This document shows positions 16,760 to 24,680 of a stretch of 64,000 nt of DNA, in pieces; position 1 is the stretch's first letter; each line of letters begins with the position of its first letter. The stretch is from VRUE01 sp963701265 (GTDB taxonomy: Bacteria; Actinomycetota; Thermoleophilia; Solirubrobacterales; 70-9). Below the pieces are notes generated by a model. That model ran no database searches and was not told the origin of the DNA. It saw only the letters and a program-made list of their open reading frames with translations. Made by a program: the position numbers and the translations under genes. The stretch covers positions 1,178,001 to 1,242,000 of the forward strand of contig OY969581.1 of assembly GCA_963701265.1 (NCBI GenBank), given 5' to 3'.

Positions 16760-17752
16760 TCAGCAGTTGTGCGGGGCCGCGGCGCTCTTGACGACCTGGA
16801 AGGCGCTGCCGGGAATGCGCTTGAGCTGGTTCAGGTTCTCGTCGTCCCAGCGGCGGTCGCTGCTGCCGCTGAAGTACCAGTTGGAGCCGTTGTCGGCGAC
16901 GATCATCCCGTAGCGCTTCATCGCTTCGGCGATCACCCTGGCGCCGCCGCTGAAGCCGCCGAGGCCGTAGCCGGCCTTGAGCCGCAGGCGCGTGCCCATC
17001 GCCGGTGCGTTGGGGTCCGAGCTGTCGCCGGCGCAGTGCGAAGCGGGGTGGAGCCAGGCGTTGCGGGTGCTGTCGAAGGTGACCCGGATCGCGTGTTCGA
17101 GCCGGCCGGCGGCGGCCTCGTCGTAGCGGACGAGGCCGGGGAAGATCGGCAGCCCGGCGGCGTCGGCCGAGGTCCAGGAGTCGGGACGGCGGTCGCCCGA
17201 GCGCAGGTCCCAGCGGGTGCCCGAGTCGGCGTTCCAGTGGGCGCCACCACCGCCCTTGAAGAAGGCGCGGTAGAGCTCGTAGAGCGTGCAGCTGGAGCGG
17301 TCGACGACGAGCACGTGGCGGTCGCCGTCGCTGCCGTTGCCGCCCTCGACCGGCGCGCCCTTGGGGACGGGGAAAGGCCCGGGATCGCTCTCGTCGCCGT
17401 AGGCGGTGTAGTGAATCGGCAGCTTGCGCTGGCCGGCGCCGACGACCGCGTAGGGAAAGCCGTAGGTCCGCGGCGAGCCGAAGTCGGGGTGGAGGAGGTT
17501 GCCGCCGTGGGTGTTGATGTAGGCAATCGTCGCGGCCGAGTTGCGGGCGACCGGCGCCTTGGAGATGTCCTGATTCCAGGCGGCCTCGGTGGCGAGGGAC
17601 GGGGCGTTGGCCGGGGTACCGGGCGGCGGGTCGGGGAAGACGGAGCAGCTGCCGAGGTCGGCGTAGGGGCCGACGGCGCCGGCGGAGGTCACTCCAACCG
17701 CTGCTGCGGCGGCCAGTGCCAGCAATGCCACTGCACTGGCGAGCCAGCCCAT
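16760..17752 (-). CDS. Secreted conserved protein of unknown function
   Basis: About 330 residues. An export signal of some 30 residues starts at the ATG 17752 (MGWLASAVALLALAAAAAVG), preceded by AAGG at Shine-Dalgarno distance. A TTG at 17782 is an alternative start that adds ten residues. The mature part is a single folded domain with conserved blocks DRHVLVVDRSSCTLYELYRA, SWTSADAAGLPIFPGLVRYD, GTRLRLKAGYGL and MIVADNGSNWYFSG. This family is widespread as an exported protein in actinobacteria and other soil bacteria. Aromatic-rich conserved motifs suggest carbohydrate or glycan binding, but no catalytic set can be named. An inverted repeat TTGACC/GGTCAA sits just upstream of the ATG. Confidence 0.8.
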   Translation of the reverse strand: MGWLASAVALLALAAAAAVGVTSAGAVGPYADLGSCSVFPDPPPGTPANAPSLATEAAWNQDISKAPVARNSAATIAYINTHGGNLLHPDFGSPRTYGFPYAVVGAGQRKLPIHYTAYGDESDPGPFPVPKGAPVEGGNGSDGDRHVLVVDRSSCTLYELYRAFFKGGGGAHWNADSGTRWDLRSGDRRPDSWTSADAAGLPIFPGLVRYDEAAAGRLEHAIRVTFDSTRNAWLHPASHCAGDSSDPNAPAMGTRLRLKAGYGLGGFSGGARVIAEAMKRYGMIVADNGSNWYFSGSSDRRWDDENLNQLKRIPGSAFQVVKSAAAPHNC

Positions 17753-17788
17753 CCGACCTTGACCCACCTCTGGTGTGGTCAATGTCGG

Positions 17789-18031
17789 CTACGCGTCATC
17801 GTTGGTGCCTGTGCGCTGGCGGATGTCGAGTCGGCCGATCTCGAGCTCCTCGATCGTCGCCCGCTCGATCTTCAGCCGCCCGACGCTGAGCCGCCCGATC
17901 GCGAAACCACCGACGGCGGCGGCGCCAACCGCGAGCGCCCCGATCGCCATCGCGCCACGGGCTTGCATGCCGGTCGCGGCGATTGACCGGACCTCGGGCC
18001 GGAAGAAGGAGATCCCGTATCGCTGCGGCAT
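17789..18031 (-). CDS. Short protein with AIG/AVG repeat (beta-solenoid-like)
   Basis: Eighty residues. Between residues 29 and 68 the sequence repeats every five residues in the style GALAVGAAAVGGFAIG then RLSVGRLKIERATIEELEIG, a pattern like that of pentapeptide or small beta-helix proteins. The start MPQRYGISFFRPEVRS is basic and aromatic. Such repeats form a right-handed solenoid; function unknown. ATG start. It lies divergent from the glutamine amidotransferase and 36 bases before the secreted protein gene on the same strand. Confidence 0.7.
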   Translation of the reverse strand: MPQRYGISFFRPEVRSIAATGMQARGAMAIGALAVGAAAVGGFAIGRLSVGRLKIERATIEELEIGRLDIRQRTGTNDDA

Positions 18032-18066
18032 CGCCGAAACCGTAGCGCGGCTAGCCTGGGGCGCTG

Positions 18067-18789
18067 ATGAGCGCGGACGAGAGGCCGATCCTGCTGGCGA
18101 TCCAGCACGTGCCCTGGGAGGGGCCGCACCGGATCCTCGATGCTTGCGGCGGTCTCGACGTGCACACGGTCAAACCGCTGGCGGGCCAGGCCCTGCCTGA
18201 TCACGACGACGTTGCCGGAGCTGTGGTGATGGGCGGTCCGATGAACGTGGATGGCCCGCGCCATCCCGAGCTGACGAGCGAGCGCGAGTGGCTCGCCGAG
18301 GCCGCGCGCCGGGACCTGCCCGTGCTCGGCATCTGCCTCGGCGCCCAGCTGCTGGCGCGAGCGCTCGGGGCCGAGGTACGAGCAGGGGAGAGTTCGGAGC
18401 TCGGCTACGCGCCCGTGGAGATCCTCGACCCCGACGACCCGATCCTCGGTGGCCTGGCTCCGAGCACCACTGTCCTCCATTGGCACGGCGACGTCTTCGA
18501 CCTGCCCGAGGGCGCCAAGCACCTGGCCCGCTCCGAGCGCACCGAGGTCCAGGCCTTCCGCCACGGCAACGCCTGGGGCGTGCTCTTCCACCCCGAGTCC
18601 GACTTCGCCCTGCTCGAGGCGTGGCTGACCGTGCCCGAGATGGTCCACGAGGCCTGCGTGGCCCTGGGCGACGACGGAGCCGCTGCCCTGCCAGCACAAG
18701 CCGAAGCCGTCGAAGCGGACCTCCTCGCCCGCACGACCCCCGGCCTGGAGGCCTTCGCCTCCCTGGTCGAATCGGGCCAGCCCCGCTAA
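18067..18789 (+). CDS. Class I glutamine amidotransferase
   Basis: A stand-alone GATase-1 domain of 240 residues. Nucleophile Cys90 in LGICLGAQLLA. The catalytic histidine is in VLFHPESDF with Glu two residues on. AVVMGGPMNVDGPRHPEL fits the GuaA-like glutamine amidotransferase subfamily (YfeJ type) that lacks a synthetase partner. It produces ammonia from glutamine for an unknown acceptor. ATG start, head-to-head with the solenoid-like gene and directly upstream of tRNA-His. Confidence 0.92.
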   Translation: MSADERPILLAIQHVPWEGPHRILDACGGLDVHTVKPLAGQALPDHDDVAGAVVMGGPMNVDGPRHPELTSEREWLAEAARRDLPVLGICLGAQLLARALGAEVRAGESSELGYAPVEILDPDDPILGGLAPSTTVLHWHGDVFDLPEGAKHLARSERTEVQAFRHGNAWGVLFHPESDFALLEAWLTVPEMVHEACVALGDDGAAALPAQAEAVEADLLARTTPGLEAFASLVESGQPR

Positions 18790-18832
18790 GCCCTCCGTCT
18801 CGCCCGCCGGCCCGCTAGATTGAAAGTCGCGT

Positions 18833-18906
18833 GGTGGCTGTAGCTCAGTTGGTAGAGCTCCTGGTTGTGGTCCAGGCGGTCGCCGGTTCGAATCCGGTCA
18901 GCCACC
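18833..18906 (+). tRNA. tRNA-His (anticodon GUG)
   Basis: Acceptor GTGGCTG (18834-18840) pairs with CAGCCAC (18899-18905). The extra G at -1 (18833) pairs with C18906, as expected for tRNA-His. Anticodon loop TTGTGGT gives GTG. T-arm GGTTCGAATCC. Immediately downstream begins an AT-richer region. Confidence 0.97.
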
Positions 18907-19206
18907 CTCTCGGAAACCACGCTGCGGCGCGATCACGGCCACGGCTCTTGCGCACGGAGCAGTGCACCGGAAGGCCCCAGTCAAAGGAGCTAAGTCTGTT
19001 TACGGTGCGTCCTTGGGAGACGAGACGGTCCACACGGCTCTGATTTCGTGGCATCGCCTTCACCAATCCAGGCAACCGGGAAGTATCCATTCTTGAGGCG
19101 CTTCCAGTGGTAAGCAATGCAGGGGGTTCGGCGCAAGCTCAGGTCATTACCTATTGCTCATGAGGATCAAGCTATCGCCCGATAGCGGACTCCGGACACT
19201 CGCAAG
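18907..19206. other. Non-coding stretch after tRNA-His
   Basis: Three hundred bases with no convincing gene on either strand. Base composition falls progressively toward the unusual ORF at 19207. No recognisable integrase, att repeat or tRNA fragment is seen. It probably marks the left edge of an insertion next to tRNA-His. Confidence 0.5.
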
Positions 19207-20622
19207 GTGACTGCCCAATCACATACTCGTACTTTTTCTACTACTTTATTCTCTTCAATGGAGGAGTTGTACGAAAGAGTAGTTGAGCTGCTGCGCGAGG
19301 AAGCCGCTACCGACGATGCTGCTCGTATTGAGAAGAGGATCAAGGAGCTAGCTGAGCGGGCGGCGGGCTCAGACAGAAGTGACCCCGAAGTTGAATCGCT
19401 CTTGGAGAGCTGGATCGTGCAGTTTCCGCATCGCTCCCCTGGCTGGCTTGGAGTTGATGCAGCGATCGCCGATCTGGACAGTCTTCTGACCGGTCCAAAT
19501 AGCACCCGTGCCCAAGTATGGAATCAGTTGCGACGGTTTGCGGCTTGGTGCTTCGAACACTATGTAGCTGTCGCGAGCCTCGTGACGGTCTTCGCAACGC
19601 TGTTCTATGGATTCGCGTACACGCTGTTCTTTCGAAGCCTAAACATTACGGCGGAGCAAGCAGGCTTCACACCGCCCATGCTTCTAACCCGCTCGGCACT
19701 TGGCGGCCTGGCTCTGACACTAATTTTTGCCCTCGGCCTCTTAGCGCTGTGCGTTCCATTGATTCCGATTAGAGAGGACAAAGCAGCGCGGGAAGAGCAT
19801 GGCTCGGGAGGCGCAACGTTTCTAAACTTTCTAATAACGGGTCTCGGTTGTTTCTATCTGGCTATTGTCCTGGCCCTGGCCGGAGTGGCTTGGTTCGTCG
19901 CACTGTGCGTGGGCGCAGTCCCAGCAGTTGTTTTGCTCTTCGTGAGCTTTCGTCTGCGCCGACCTCAATCTCAGTTGTCGCCTAACTTGCGACCACTGGA
20001 ATTCGATGCAGATAAGTACCTGACTGTGTTCGTGGCCACCGCGCTTCCTTTTGGCCTCGCGATGGCCGCCTTGATCACCATAGGCAGCGCCGGGGTCTTG
20101 GGCAACAGAGCGCATGACGGATGGGCAATTCGCGAGCCAAGTATTTTCGGCTTGCCGTTTATCGGGGTTCGGGTGGAGCCAGCGCTCGTTGTGTGGCGGG
20201 AAGGCGCTCCTGCCGGGCCACACATTCCCCGTTGTCTGCTCGACGTGGGGACGTCGAATAACAACTCCTATCTCTACGATGCTCGAACAGGCCGCTCCTT
20301 TGCGGTCCAATCAGCGGCCGTGACACTAGAGCACCGGAATCGCGCCGAGACCTGCGATGCCCCTCTGAATCATTCCCTGCCAACCATCCATGTATTGAAG
20401 AACGGTGACCTTAGATGTAATCCCGGTGCCTGGTACACGTATCTGCCGCCCTTTTACCGTTATCAGTGGATGAATGGCGGTGTGCTGTTTGAAAATGATG
20501 CCCGCGGCGCCAGAATATTGGCTAATAACGGGAATCTCGACCAAATGCGTTGCCGGGTCGTTGCGAGCAACATGTTTGGAGAAGAAGTTGCGGTCAGTGG
20601 GCCATTCAACGCTCGCGGCTGA
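19207..20622 (+). CDS. Unrecognised membrane protein, atypical composition (probably acquired)
   Basis: A 471-residue protein. Residues 18-100 are charged and helical (MEELYERVVELLREEAATDD, then RIEKRIKELAERA), perhaps a coiled coil. About five hydrophobic helices follow between residues 117 and 305. The last 160 residues form a soluble, cysteine-containing domain (CLLDVGTSNNNSYLYDARTG, LKNGDLRCNPGAWYTYLPP). I do not recognise the family. Codon use is far less GC-rich than neighbours: the 60 bases from 19201 hold 24 G or C. GTG start; ATG at 19258 is an alternative. No clear Shine-Dalgarno at either. The location just after tRNA-His and the composition suggest horizontal transfer. Confidence 0.75.
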   Translation: MTAQSHTRTFSTTLFSSMEELYERVVELLREEAATDDAARIEKRIKELAERAAGSDRSDPEVESLLESWIVQFPHRSPGWLGVDAAIADLDSLLTGPNSTRAQVWNQLRRFAAWCFEHYVAVASLVTVFATLFYGFAYTLFFRSLNITAEQAGFTPPMLLTRSALGGLALTLIFALGLLALCVPLIPIREDKAAREEHGSGGATFLNFLITGLGCFYLAIVLALAGVAWFVALCVGAVPAVVLLFVSFRLRRPQSQLSPNLRPLEFDADKYLTVFVATALPFGLAMAALITIGSAGVLGNRAHDGWAIREPSIFGLPFIGVRVEPALVVWREGAPAGPHIPRCLLDVGTSNNNSYLYDARTGRSFAVQSAAVTLEHRNRAETCDAPLNHSLPTIHVLKNGDLRCNPGAWYTYLPPFYRYQWMNGGVLFENDARGARILANNGNLDQMRCRVVASNMFGEEVAVSGPFNARG

Positions 20623-20899
20623 CAGCGATTGGATAAAACACCTGACCCACTAAGAGAAGAGCGCCTGACCTGGTGTATCTCCCTGGACAAAGAACAGAGC
20701 ATTGGCGCCCAGCCGCAGATGGACCCGCTTGTGTCGACCCCGATTCGGATGACGATCGGCGCCGGTTCCGACGGAGCCTGCACCCAGGATTCCGGACAGA
20801 GTCAGCCCGCTTCAGCGTGCTCGACTTCGGCTGACCGGCGCCTCGCCGCAACGCAGGGCCAGGCCTCTACGGGTACGGTCCCGCGCTCAAGCGAGCTAT
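20623..20899. other. Gap between the atypical gene and acyl-CoA dehydrogenase
   Basis: 277 bases with no supported gene. Composition returns to the genomic norm over this stretch, so the right edge of the acquired segment lies here. The word CGCCGGTTC near 20760 matches nine bases of the tRNA-His T-arm region, too short to be called an att site. Confidence 0.4.
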
Positions 20900-22057
20900 A
20901 TGAGCACCGGCACCGACATCTACTCGATCCCCCAGGACCTGCTCGACTTTCGCGAGACGATTGGGCAGATCGCGCGGGAGCGGATTGCGCCGCGGGCGGC
21001 TGAGATCGATGAGAAGTCGGAATATCCGCGGGACGTGCGGGAGCTGCTGGCCGAGCACGACATCCTTGCTCTGCCCTTCGAGGAGGAGTACGGGGGGACC
21101 GGGACCGGGACGCTGATGCTGCAGATGGGGGTCGAGGAGATCGCCAAGTCTTGCGCTTCCAGTGCTCTGATCCTGATGGTGCAGGAGCTTGGCTCGCTGC
21201 CGATTCGTCTCTTCGGCAGCGATGAGCTGAAGCAGCGGGTGCTGCCGCGCTGCGCCAGTGGTGAGTGGACGCCGGCCTTCGCACTCTCTGAGCCGGAGGC
21301 CGGCTCGGACCCCGCCGCGATGCGCACCCATGCCGAGCTCGACGGCGACGAATGGGTCATCAACGGCTCGAAGAACTGGATCAGCAACGCCGGGGTCGCC
21401 GACTTCTACGTCGTCTTCGCCGTCACCGATCGCGAAAAGCGACGGATCACCGCCTTCATGATCGAGGCCGACCGGCCCGGTTTCTCGATCGGCAAGCTCG
21501 AGCACAAGCTCGGCATCCGCGGCTCGCCGACCGGCTCGCCCGTCTTCGACGACGTGCGGGTGCCGGCGGAGAACGTGATCGGTGAGGTCGGGCGCGGGCT
21601 CGGCGTCGCCCTCGGCACGCTGGAAAGGACGCGGCTCGGCGCCGCCGCGCAGGCGGTCGGCATCGCCCAGGGGGCGACCGACTACGCGACCACCTACGCC
21701 TCCGAGCGGGTCGCCTTCGGCAAACCGATCCTCGACCTGCAGGCGATCCAGTTCAAGCTGGCCGAGATGGAGACCGGCACCGCCGCCGCCCGCGAGCTGC
21801 TCTACAAGGCCTGCGCGATGGCCGACCAGAACGATCCCGGCCTCGCCAAGCACTCATCGATGGCGAAGCTCTTCGCCTCCGACAACGCGATGCGGGTCAC
21901 GGTCGAGGCGATCCAGGTCCTCGGCGGCTACGGCTACGTCAAGGAGTACCCGGTCGAGCGGATGATGCGCGACGCCAAGATCACCCAGATCTACGAGGGC
22001 ACCAACGAGATCCAGCGCGTGGTCATCTCCCGCGCGATGGACCCGCGGCGGCGGTAG
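20900..22057 (+). CDS. Acyl-CoA dehydrogenase
   Basis: Second acyl-CoA dehydrogenase of the window, 385 residues. Three ACAD domains with FALSEPEAGSDPAAMRT, NWISNAGVADFYVVFAV, and the C-terminal VLGGYGYVKEYPVERMMRDAKI. The catalytic Glu lies in YEGTNEIQRVVISRA, as in short-chain dehydrogenases. FAD and electron-transfer flavoprotein are the expected cofactor and partner. ATG start. The preceding region is the border of the acquired segment, and the HAD gene follows 29 bases downstream. Confidence 0.95.
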   Translation: MSTGTDIYSIPQDLLDFRETIGQIARERIAPRAAEIDEKSEYPRDVRELLAEHDILALPFEEEYGGTGTGTLMLQMGVEEIAKSCASSALILMVQELGSLPIRLFGSDELKQRVLPRCASGEWTPAFALSEPEAGSDPAAMRTHAELDGDEWVINGSKNWISNAGVADFYVVFAVTDREKRRITAFMIEADRPGFSIGKLEHKLGIRGSPTGSPVFDDVRVPAENVIGEVGRGLGVALGTLERTRLGAAAQAVGIAQGATDYATTYASERVAFGKPILDLQAIQFKLAEMETGTAAARELLYKACAMADQNDPGLAKHSSMAKLFASDNAMRVTVEAIQVLGGYGYVKEYPVERMMRDAKITQIYEGTNEIQRVVISRAMDPRRR

Positions 22058-22086
22058 GCGCCCCGCCGCTGCACCGACCGACCGAC

Positions 22087-22830
22087 GTGACGCAGCCGGT
22101 CAAAGCCGTCACCTTCGACTTCTGGAACACGATCGCCTCTGCGCGTTTGGGCACGACGATGGTGAAGGCCCGGCACGATGCTGTTGTCGCGGCTTGCAAC
22201 GCCTGCGACGTTGAGGTCGAGGCCGAGCTTTTGGCGACGGCGCTGGAGGAGGTCACGGCGAGCTACGAGCAGTCTTGGTCGGTCGGCACCCACTTCCACC
22301 CAAACGAGGGGGCCGAGATGCTCGTTCGCGCGCTCGGCGTCGAGGGCGCCGCGCGGCAGATGGTGGCGGAGGCGTTCCTGACCGCGGGCCGCGGCACCAA
22401 GCTCGAGCTCTCGCCCGATATCCGCCCTTGCCTCGAGGCGCTGGGCGAGCGCGGGCTCAGGCTCGGGATCGTCTGCGACGTCGGCTTTTCCGGCGGCGAG
22501 CTGCTGCGCGACCTCCTCGACCGCGCGGGCCTCCTCGGCCACTTCTCAGGCTGGGCGTTCTCCGACGAGGTCGGTCACTACAAGCCCTCACCGCGGATCT
22601 TCGAAGCCGCCCTCGGCGCGCTCGGCGCGGTGCCCGGCGAGGCGGTGCACGTCGGCGACCTGCGCCGCACTGACGTCGCCGGCGCCAGCGCGATCGGGAT
22701 GGTCGCCGTCCGTTACCGCGGCCTGCACGACGACCGCGGTGAGAACGGTGAGGTGGAGGCCGACTTCGTCATCGACAGCCACGATGAGCTGCCCGGTCTG
22801 ATCGGTCGCATCGCCTCTGCTGACGCCTGA
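22087..22830 (+). CDS. HAD superfamily hydrolase
   Basis: A haloacid-dehalogenase-type phosphatase of 247 residues. Motif I is TFDFWNTI with the nucleophilic Asp11; motif III/IV are GHYKPSPRIFEAAL and VHVGDLRRTDVAGAS. The N-terminal cap domain is helical (subclass I). LGIVCDVGFSGGELL supplies motif II. The order and spacing fit small-molecule phosphatases such as phosphoglycolate phosphatase relatives; substrate is unknown. GTG start at 22087, 29 bases after the acyl-CoA dehydrogenase stop, so co-transcription is likely. Confidence 0.9.
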   Translation: MTQPVKAVTFDFWNTIASARLGTTMVKARHDAVVAACNACDVEVEAELLATALEEVTASYEQSWSVGTHFHPNEGAEMLVRALGVEGAARQMVAEAFLTAGRGTKLELSPDIRPCLEALGERGLRLGIVCDVGFSGGELLRDLLDRAGLLGHFSGWAFSDEVGHYKPSPRIFEAALGALGAVPGEAVHVGDLRRTDVAGASAIGMVAVRYRGLHDDRGENGEVEADFVIDSHDELPGLIGRIASADA

Positions 22831-22851
22831 AAACGGCTCGCCAGGCGGCAA

Positions 22852-22880
22852 TACGGCATGCCGTGCCGAAAATACGGCAC
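22852..22880. promoter_or_regulatory. Cluster of TACGGCA half-sites
   Basis: TACGGCA at 22852-22858 abuts its complement to form the palindrome ACGGCATGCCGT (22853-22864). A second palindrome GTGCCG-AAAATA-CGGCAC spans 22863-22880. Three copies of the half-site within 29 bases suggest an operator; the second palindrome followed by TTTC could also terminate the HAD transcript. Confidence 0.4.
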
Positions 22881-22991
22881 TTTCACTGATGCGACGCTGG
22901 ATCTCTGGACCTAGCCTCGGTTCCAATGGAAATCACGAGGCTGGATGTGGCCAGAGAAGTCGCCCGCCCGGCCCGGAAAGGAGCAATTGGA

Positions 22992-23285
22992 ATGGATCTC
23001 TACGGAATTCTTCGTCGTAACGGCTGGGCCTCCACGGAGGAGCTGCAGGTGGCCGGTGAGCGCTCGGCGGAAGTCGGCGACAAGCCTGACTCCGGAGTGC
23101 GCTGGATCCGCAGCTACGTGCTGGGTGAGGAGAGCGGCGAGGTCGGCACCTTCTGCGTCTACGAAGGGGACAGCCCCGAGGCGATCCGGGAGCACGCGAA
23201 GACAGCGGGACTGCCCGCCGACGAGGTGATCCCGATCCTCGACACGGTCGTCGTGCGGCCCGACCCGGCACCGGTCTCCGACTGA
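22992..23285 (+). CDS. DUF4242 family small protein
   Basis: A 97-residue ferredoxin-like-fold protein. Features include MDLYGILRRNGWASTEELQV, WIRSYVLGEESGEVGTFCVYEG, SPEAIREHAKTAGLPADEV and VIPILDTVVVRPD, the usual layout of DUF4242/SCO4226-like proteins, some of which bind nickel. ATG 22992 is chosen because AAAGGAG sits 9 bases upstream; a longer frame from 22926 has no such site. Preceded by the TACGGCA repeat cluster and followed by a strong hairpin, so it is probably a single-gene transcript. Confidence 0.85.
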   Translation: MDLYGILRRNGWASTEELQVAGERSAEVGDKPDSGVRWIRSYVLGEESGEVGTFCVYEGDSPEAIREHAKTAGLPADEVIPILDTVVVRPDPAPVSD

Positions 23286-23294
23286 TTCGGACTC

Positions 23295-23335
23295 GCGACC
23301 GGCGCTCCGCCAACAATGGCCGGAGCGCCGGTCGC
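23295..23335 (+). terminator. Hairpin terminator after DUF4242 gene
   Basis: Perfect 15-base arms at 23295-23309 (starting GCGACCGGCGCTCCG) and 23321-23335, loop 11 bases, 10 bases after the stop codon. No T-run follows, as is common for actinobacterial hairpin terminators. Confidence 0.7.
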
Positions 23336-23351
23336 GGCCTAAACTCGGACG

Positions 23352-24680
23352 ATGGGCAACCGGACCCCGCTCGTCGGCCGCGAGGCCGAGAGCGCTGTTC
23401 TCAGCGAGGCGCTCGATCGCGCCCGGCAAGGCAACGGCACGCTGCTGCTGCTCAGCGGCGACGCGGGTGTCGGCAAGACCAGGCTCGCCGACGAGCTGGC
23501 CGCCGGCGCTTCGGCGCTCGTCCTGCGCGGCGCGGCAACCAACAGCGTCACGCCGCCGTACGGGCCGATCGTGGCGGCGCTGCGCTCCTACCTGCGCGCC
23601 GAGCCGGATGGGCTCGACGATTGCGGGCCGCTGCGCTCACACCTCGCCTTGCTCTTGCCCGAGCTCGGCGAGCCGGCTGGCGAGAGCGACCGTTCGACGA
23701 TCTTCGAGGCCGTGCGCTGCGCTTTTGCCCACCTCGCGGGCAGCGGGCAGGCGCTGGTCATCCTCGATGACCTGCAGTGGTCCGACCAGGCGAGCCTGGA
23801 GCTGCTCGCGGCGCTTGCCGCGCCGATCCGGGAGATGCCGATCGTGGTCGTCGCCGCCTACCGATCCGACGGGCTCCCCCGCGACCACACCCTGCGCTGG
23901 CTGCGCAACGAGCTGCGCCGCGGCGGCAATCTCGAGGAGCTGACGCTCAAGCCGCTCGATCGCGAGCAGACGGGAGCGCTGCTGGGGGCGCTGCTCGACG
24001 AGCCCGCCTCGGAGTCGTTGCTCGGCACGGTCCACGACCGCACTCAGGGATCACCCTTCTTCGTCGAGGAGCTGGTCGGCGCCCTGCGGGTGCGGGACCG
24101 GCTCCACGCCGGCTCGACCGGTCTCGAGCTGGCCGAGGAGAGCGAGGTTCCGGTGCCCGACACCGTCCGCGACGCGGTCGTGATCGGCGCTTCTGAGCTG
24201 AGCGAGCAGGCCCGCGAGGCCGCCGAGGTGGCCGCCGTCGCCGACCAGCCCTTCGAGCTCGCGCTCGCGGCGGAGCTGGCGAGCAGGGCGGGGCTGGTCG
24301 AGCTGACCGACAAAGGCCACCTGGTCGAGGACGATCCCGGGCGCGCCGCCTTCAGGCACGCGCTCGTGCGCGACGCGATCTACGCCGAGGTGCCCTGGCT
24401 GCGTCGCCGGGAGATCCATCGCCTGCTCGCCGAGGCGCTCGAACGGGAAGCGGCACGAGCATGGAGATCGCCACCCACTGGAGCGGTGCCGGCGACGCCG
24501 GCCGTGCCCGCGCGGCCTATGTCGAGGCCGTGCGCCAGTCCGAAGGCCTGCACGCCTACCGCGACGCGACCAAGGCCGCCAGCGAGGCGCTGGAGCTGTG
24601 GTCGGAGGGGGAAGAGGACGAGCTGCGGGTCGAGACGCTGGAGCGCTACGCCCGCTGCGCGGAGCTGTCCGGTGAGCTGA
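23352..24680 (+). CDS. LuxR-family AAA regulator, N-terminal part (frameshifted)
   Basis: First half of a large ATP-dependent LuxR-type transcription regulator. Residues 6-24 carry LVGREAESAVLSEALDRA. Walker A is GDAGVGKTRL (residues 36-45); Walker B is ALVILDDLQWSDQASLELL. The winged-helix region ends at RREIHRLLAEALEREAARA. After about residue 370 the frame is wrong: the remaining 70 residues are Arg/Pro-rich nonsense, while the expected continuation (MEIATHWSGAGDAGRARAAY) is in the frame that starts at 24461. A one-base loss near 24455-24460 explains this. ATG start 17 bases after a hairpin. Confidence 0.85.
   Translation: MGNRTPLVGREAESAVLSEALDRARQGNGTLLLLSGDAGVGKTRLADELAAGASALVLRGAATNSVTPPYGPIVAALRSYLRAEPDGLDDCGPLRSHLALLLPELGEPAGESDRSTIFEAVRCAFAHLAGSGQALVILDDLQWSDQASLELLAALAAPIREMPIVVVAAYRSDGLPRDHTLRWLRNELRRGGNLEELTLKPLDREQTGALLGALLDEPASESLLGTVHDRTQGSPFFVEELVGALRVRDRLHAGSTGLELAEESEVPVPDTVRDAVVIGASELSEQAREAAEVAAVADQPFELALAAELASRAGLVELTDKGHLVEDDPGRAAFRHALVRDAIYAEVPWLRRREIHRLLAEALEREAARAWRSPPTGAVPATPAVPARPMSRPCASPKACTPTATRPRPPARRWSCGRRGKRTSCGSRRWSATPAARSCPVS

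Noticed and set aside
20755..20790. Possible att site: CGCCGGTTC repeats part of the tRNA-His T-arm
   Set aside because: Nine bases only, and this is a common tRNA-like word in high-GC DNA; the rest of the tRNA end is not repeated.
20867..20872. GGGTAC 28 bases before the acyl-CoA dehydrogenase at 20900
   Set aside because: No GTTT or similar -35 at 14-17 bases; not counted in the regulon.
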